Below are positions 59,981-64,000 of a DNA stretch of 64,000 nucleotides, one piece after another. Below the pieces are notes generated by a model. That model did no database searches. It was not told where the DNA came from and saw only the letters and a program-made list of their open reading frames with translations. Position numbers and translations under genes: made by a program. Within the stretch, counting starts at the first letter, position 1. Each line of letters begins with the position of its first letter. Origin of the DNA: Shewanella psychrotolerans (GTDB taxonomy: Bacteria > Pseudomonadota > Gammaproteobacteria > Enterobacterales > Shewanellaceae); the NCBI RefSeq assembly GCF_019457595.1, contig NZ_CP080419.1, positions 3,906,001 to 3,970,000 of the forward strand, written 5' to 3'.

Positions 59981-61246
59981 ATGAATTTATCAGAATTAAA
60001 AGACACACCGATTTCAGATTTAGTACAACTTGCCCAAGACATGAAGCTAGAAAATATGGCCCGCGCTCGCAAGCAGGACATCATTTTCGCCATCCTTAAA
60101 GCCCACGCAAAAAGCGGCGAAGATATTTTCGGTGGCGGTGTTTTAGAGATTCTTCAAGATGGTTTTGGTTTCCTTCGTAGCTCTGATGGTTCATACCTAG
60201 CAGGTCCTGACGATATCTATGTGTCTCCAAGCCAAATACGCCGCTTTAATATGCGTACAGGCGACACCATCTTCGGTAAAATTCGTCCACCGAAAGAGGG
60301 CGAACGTTATTTTGCCCTATTAAAAGTGACCGAAGTTAACTTCGATAAGCCAGAAAACTCTCGTAATAAAATCCTCTTTGAAAACCTTACCCCTCTGCAT
60401 GCTGAAGAACGTATGCGTATGGAACGCGGTAATGGTTCAACAGAAGACATTACTTCTCGAATCTTAGATCTGTGTTCACCAATTGGTAAAGGTCAACGAG
60501 GCTTAATCGTCGCGCCGCCAAAAGCGGGTAAAACACTATTACTTCAGAACATGGCGCAAAGCATCGCCTACAACAACCCTGAAGTTGTACTGATGGTGCT
60601 TCTCATTGATGAGCGTCCGGAAGAAGTAACCGAAATGCAGCGCATGGTAAAAGGTGAAGTTATCGCTTCTACCTTCGATGAACCGGCCAGCCGCCATGTA
60701 CAAGTTGCTGAAATGGTTATAGAAAAAGCAAAGCGTTTAGTTGAGCACAAGAAAGACGTAGTGATCTTACTTGACTCTATCACCCGTCTTGCTCGTGCCT
60801 ATAACACGGTTATCCCATCATCAGGTAAAGTACTTACTGGTGGTGTCGATGCTAACGCACTGCATCGTCCAAAGCGCTTCTTTGGTGCGGCGCGTAACAT
60901 CGAACATGGTGGTAGCTTAACCATTATTGCAACCGCCTTGGTTGATACTGGTTCGAAAATGGATGAAGTGATTTACGAAGAGTTTAAAGGTACTGGTAAC
61001 CAAGAGTTACACCTTTCTCGTAAAGCCGCTGAGAAACGTGTTTTCCCAGCCATTGACTTCAACCGCTCTGGTACTCGTCGTGAAGAAAAACTCACCACAC
61101 CAGATGAGCTACAAAAGATGTGGATCCTACGTAAAATCCTGAATCCAATGGATGAGGTCAGCGGGATGGAATTCCTTATCGATAAGCTTGCAATGACCAA
61201 GACTAATGAAGAGTTCTTCACTGCGATGAAGCGCGCTAAGTCTTAA
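59981..61246 (+). CDS. rho: Transcription termination factor Rho
   Basis: A 421-residue hexameric RNA translocase. The N-terminus [18 protein letters not shown] and the primary RNA-binding OB fold (GFGFLRS...[10 protein letters not shown]) are present. Walker A is PPKAGKT and the Q-loop region [14 protein letters not shown]. It is nearly the length of E. coli Rho (419). Single gene with a strong terminator. Confidence 0.98.
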   Translation: MNLSELKDTPISDLVQLAQDMKLENMARARKQDIIFAILKAHAKSGEDIFGGGVLEILQDGFGFLRSSDGSYLAGPDDIYVSPSQIRRFNMRTGDTIFGKIRPPKEGERYFALLKVTEVNFDKPENSRNKILFENLTPLHAEERMRMERGNGSTEDITSRILDLCSPIGKGQRGLIVAPPKAGKTLLLQNMAQSIAYNNPEVVLMVLLIDERPEEVTEMQRMVKGEVIASTFDEPASRHVQVAEMVIEKAKRLVEHKKDVVILLDSITRLARAYNTVIPSSGKVLTGGVDANALHRPKRFFGAARNIEHGGSLTIIATALVDTGSKMDEVIYEEFKGTGNQELHLSRKAAEKRVFPAIDFNRSGTRREEKLTTPDELQKMWILRKILNPMDEVSGMEFLIDKLAMTKTNEEFFTAMKRAKS

Positions 61247-61260
61247 CCGAAAATGATATA

Positions 61261-61283
61261 AAAAGCCGCTCGATGCGGCTTTT
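61261..61283 (+). terminator. Bidirectional terminator between rho and the LysR gene
   Basis: The stem AAAAGCCGC / GCGGCTTTT with loop TCGAT and T-runs in both directions. It overlaps the end region of the convergent LysR gene, whose stop begins at 61287. Confidence 0.9.
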
Positions 61284-61284
61284 T

Positions 61285-62199
61285 TTATGTCTGAATGTTG
61301 TCGACCCCTATAATCCTTTGCTGACACAGCGCCCTTAAATGTTCACGTAGCATGATCACCAGCTGTGTCACATGCTGTCTACCAGGACACACCAAATAGA
61401 GATCGGCACTCTCCCCTGTGTATTGAGTCAACAGTGGAACCAAAGCACCACTTTTAAGATCATCAGCCAGATCTAATGAAGATTTATATACGACTCCCTT
61501 ACCTGCTATCGCCCACTTACGTGCGACCTCTGCATCATTGCAGGTTCGATTTCCCGAAACTCGAACCTTTTGGGCCTGATCATCCTTATAGAAGCACCAT
61601 TGATCATGAGTTCGCTGATCTAACATGAAAAACAAACAATTATGCTGTTCAAGATCGGTAAGAGATTCAGGTTGACCATGAATTTTAAGGTAATCGGGAG
61701 AAGCGCATAAGACACGCTTCGCCGAACAGATCTTAAATGCGACGAGGTTTGAATCTTTCGGAGTACCAGAACGCAGTGCTACGTCTATCTTATCGTGATA
61801 AAAGTCAGTCAAACTATCCGACAGGTGCAATCGTAATTGCAAATTGGGATGTTCATCCATCAACATATCCAACCACGGCAAGATAAAGTTGCGCCCAGCA
61901 TCCGATGGCAGTGCAATACTAAGCAACCCACCTATCTGTGACTTAGCGCAGGCCAGTGCCTGCTCGCCTAAACGAAGATCCTCCAACGCTCGCCTGCAGT
62001 AACTTAGATAACGCTCTCCCGCTGCGGTTAAACGTAAACTTCGAGTGCTACGAATAAAGAGTACGGTATCAAGCTCTTTCTCCAAACGTTTCAGCCCGGC
62101 ACTGGCAACCGCAGTCGAAATATCCAACTCCACGGCAGCACCGGTGAGACTGCCACAATCGGCTACACGGACAAACAAGATTAAATCAGCTAATTGCAT
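61285..62199 (-). CDS. LysR-family transcriptional regulator
   Basis: A 304-residue regulator with an N-terminal winged helix (MQLADLILFVRVADCGSLTGAAVELDIS..., about 1-65) and a periplasmic-binding-protein-like effector domain (about 90-300). I chose the ATG at 62199, with AAGGA six bases upstream; the longer frame to 62337 adds an unconserved 46-residue stretch. It is divergent from the tannase-like gene, the usual layout when a LysR protein controls its neighbour. The effector is unknown. Confidence 0.88.
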   Translation of the reverse strand: MQLADLILFVRVADCGSLTGAAVELDISTAVASAGLKRLEKELDTVLFIRSTRSLRLTAAGERYLSYCRRALEDLRLGEQALACAKSQIGGLLSIALPSDAGRNFILPWLDMLMDEHPNLQLRLHLSDSLTDFYHDKIDVALRSGTPKDSNLVAFKICSAKRVLCASPDYLKIHGQPESLTDLEQHNCLFFMLDQRTHDQWCFYKDDQAQKVRVSGNRTCNDAEVARKWAIAGKGVVYKSSLDLADDLKSGALVPLLTQYTGESADLYLVCPGRQHVTQLVIMLREHLRALCQQRIIGVDNIQT

Positions 62200-62614
62200 A
62201 ACAGTCCTTAGAGCAGTTGATCTCCGCGCCCCATTTAAAGGGCTAAACGCAAGGCTTAAACGTTCAGTTATCGTCGGCGACTTGCAGTCCATATATCTAT
62301 CATAAAACACTACATGCCCTTTTGAGAGGGTGACCATTACAACAGTGTGATCTTGTTGAGCATCTTACCTAATCCGCTCTATCAAAACCGACTGACTTTC
62401 TATACTCGCTTCGCATTCCTAACAAAAAAACAATGAATAACAAACACTTTTTATTCAATCGGTGACCAAACATTGACAAAATTAAACTTTGTGAGCCGCT
62501 GTTCAATTTGCATTTATTAACATTTACCTAAAAATACATACATAATACATTTGACGTATGTTTAATCGATATTTTGCTTATGCTAAATATCATCAAGTGG
62601 ATGTTAAGGCTTAT
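62200..62614. other. LysR / tannase divergent promoter region
   Basis: 415 bases, AT-rich from 62340 on. TTGACG at about 62551 followed by AT-rich sequence could be a -35 element for the tannase-like gene, but the -10 is unclear. The LysR operator should lie here; I saw no decisive T-N11-A palindrome. Confidence 0.4.
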
Positions 62615-64000
62615 ATGAAAACAAAAACTAAGTGGCTCCCTCTCATTGTGACTCCGCTATGTATCACTCTTTATGGGTGTAATAGTAGCTCTTCTGACCA
62701 TAAGTCACAGCCTGATGTTGAAGCTGCGACCCCGGGAAATCTGAATTTATGTCATGAGCTTGCTGAGCAATTTAACTATTCCGAAACTAAAATTGTCAGC
62801 GCAGAGCTTTTACCCGAAGGTAGTAATACAGTTCAATCCCCGACACCAGCCCATTGTGTAGTTACTGGAGCCATGAATGAACGTGTAAGTTTAATTGATA
62901 ACCAAACATATAAAATCGGTTTTGAAATGCGTCTGCCTGTCGACTGGAATGGCCGTTTTTATTACCAAGCTAACGGTGGGTTTGACGGTGTCGTCAAACA
63001 AGCTATTGGGCAGTTTTTGAGCGTTGAAGATGAAAGTCAATCAGCATTAAACAAAGGGTTTGCGGTGATCAGCTCAGATGCGGGGCATCCATCACCAGCA
63101 CCAACCTTTGGCCTAGATCCGCAAGCACGCCTCGATTACGGCTATAACGCCGTAGCGACACTCACGCCAATGGCAAAATCATTAATCGAAAAGGCTTACG
63201 GTAAACAACCTGATCACTCTTATTTTGCAGGTTGTTCTAATGGTGGCCGCCATACGATGGTCGCTTCAGCGCGCTTTGCTGACATGTACGATGGTTTCTT
63301 AGTCGGTAACCCAGGCTTTAATCTTCCTAAATCTGCCATATCGCAAATATATGGTATCCAGCAATATGCGACTCTGGTTGATGTTGATCCAGAAAACGTC
63401 CTTGGCTCTCTTCAAAGCGGCTTTACTCAGCAAGAATACGCACTTGTCTCTGAAAAAGTTTTACAGCAGTGTGACGCATTAGATGGTGCAAGCGATGGTA
63501 TGGTCAACGATCTTGCTGGCTGCCAAGAAGCATTCGATCTCTATCGTGATGTACCAAGTTGTGTAACTGAGCGTGATGGAACCTGCTTAACAAACGCACA
63601 AAAAGATGTACTAAACAATATTATGTCGGGCCCACATAACAGCATTACCAATGAAGCTATATATAGCAATTTCCCATACGACGCAGGCATGGGAACGAGT
63701 GATTATTATGGTTGGGAATTCTTTATGGCAATGATGTTCGACTCTGGATCGGTTAGTTATGTCTTCTCTACCCCGCCGACACCATTTGATGGCAGTACCG
63801 ATATGGGTAAACTTGAATATATCAACTCCTTCAACATAGATACCGATGTAGGAAGAATATATGCGATTGATGAGAATTTTACCGAATCCTCAGTCGACTT
63901 TATGACCCCACCAAATGCAACTGACCTATCAACGCTTCGTGATCGCGGTGCTAAGATGATGGTGGTTCATGGTTCTTCTGATTCAGTATTCTCTCCAGCG
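62615..64000 (+). CDS. Tannase/feruloyl-esterase-family lipoprotein (runs off window)
   Basis: 462 codons are present and the frame is still open at the window end. The N-terminus MKTKTKWLPLIVTPLC...LYGC is a lipoprotein signal with a Cys after LYG, so the enzyme is likely anchored in the outer envelope. The fold is the tannase alpha/beta hydrolase: FYYQANGGFDG, ISSDAGHP, nucleophile GCSNGG (Ser208), a run of paired cysteines (QCDALDGASDG, GCQEAF, SCVTERDGTC) and MMVVHGSSDSVFSP with the catalytic Asp. The final His lies beyond the window. Probable role: hydrolysis of aromatic esters from plant or algal matter. Confidence 0.88.
   Translation, partial: MKTKTKWLPLIVTPLCITLYGCNSSSSDHKSQPDVEAATPGNLNLCHELAEQFNYSETKIVSAELLPEGSNTVQSPTPAHCVVTGAMNERVSLIDNQTYKIGFEMRLPVDWNGRFYYQANGGFDGVVKQAIGQFLSVEDESQSALNKGFAVISSDAGHPSPAPTFGLDPQARLDYGYNAVATLTPMAKSLIEKAYGKQPDHSYFAGCSNGGRHTMVASARFADMYDGFLVGNPGFNLPKSAISQIYGIQQYATLVDVDPENVLGSLQSGFTQQEYALVSEKVLQQCDALDGASDGMVNDLAGCQEAFDLYRDVPSCVTERDGTCLTNAQKDVLNNIMSGPHNSITNEAIYSNFPYDAGMGTSDYYGWEFFMAMMFDSGSVSYVFSTPPTPFDGSTDMGKLEYINSFNIDTDVGRIYAIDENFTESSVDFMTPPNATDLSTLRDRGAKMMVVHGSSDSVFSPA

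Overview
The window reads as an ordinary chromosomal segment of a gammaproteobacterium, most likely a Shewanella species. The grounds are the near-E. coli-like 16S/23S/5S genes, the gammaproteobacterial orthologues throughout, and the gene orders ampD-ampE-pdhR-aceEF-lpdA, nadC-pilABCD-coaE-zapD-yacG-mutT, priA-argS-ftsN-hslVU, ubiD-fre and rhlB/trxA-rho. The genus is inferred from gene content and order, not from a database search.

Layout. 1-10.4 kb: start of acnB (minus), a HAD phosphatase, an M13 lipoprotein peptidase, a PlpD-type (type Vd) patatin autotransporter and a 1483-residue membrane sensor with GGDEF and EAL domains. 10.4-19.2 kb: the pyruvate dehydrogenase operon with PdhR and an exact PdhR operator, preceded by ampDE. 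19.5-28 kb: nadC, the type IV pilus genes pilA-B-C-D, coaE, zapD, yacG and mutT. 28-34.4 kb: a complete minus-strand rrn operon (P1, P2, boxA, 16S, 23S, 5S, tRNA-Asp). It is followed by a 190-bp tandem array carrying two tRNA-Asp copies with an expanded D-arm and a third remnant. 34.5-38.6 kb: an FKBP isomerase, a decayed IS3 transposase next to a palindrome-bounded segment, a malic enzyme, a nuclease and rpmE. 38.8-49.2 kb: a FimV-like protein, priA, argS, ftsN, heat-shock hslVU with a clear sigma-32 promoter, two DUF proteins, an AraC-type regulator and tRNA-Ser. 49.4-61.3 kb: yjjG, ubiD, fre, nhaC, a MazG-like hydrolase, a periplasmic thioredoxin-like protein, a short Ppx/GppA phosphatase, rhlB, trxA and rho. 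61.3-64 kb: a LysR regulator divergent from a tannase/feruloyl-esterase-like lipoprotein that runs off the window.

How it works together. Most genes are housekeeping: central carbon metabolism, wall recycling, NAD and CoA synthesis, translation, replication restart, proteolysis, RNA decay and termination. The accessory layer is small: pili, a secreted lipase, a c-di-GMP sensor, and several traces of small mobile DNA. The least ordinary structures are the degenerate tRNA-Asp array and a two-copy MITE-like family (44.4 kb and 56.7 kb) with inverted ends and unrelated middles. I found no CRISPR array, prophage, toxin-antitoxin pair or recognisable defence island.
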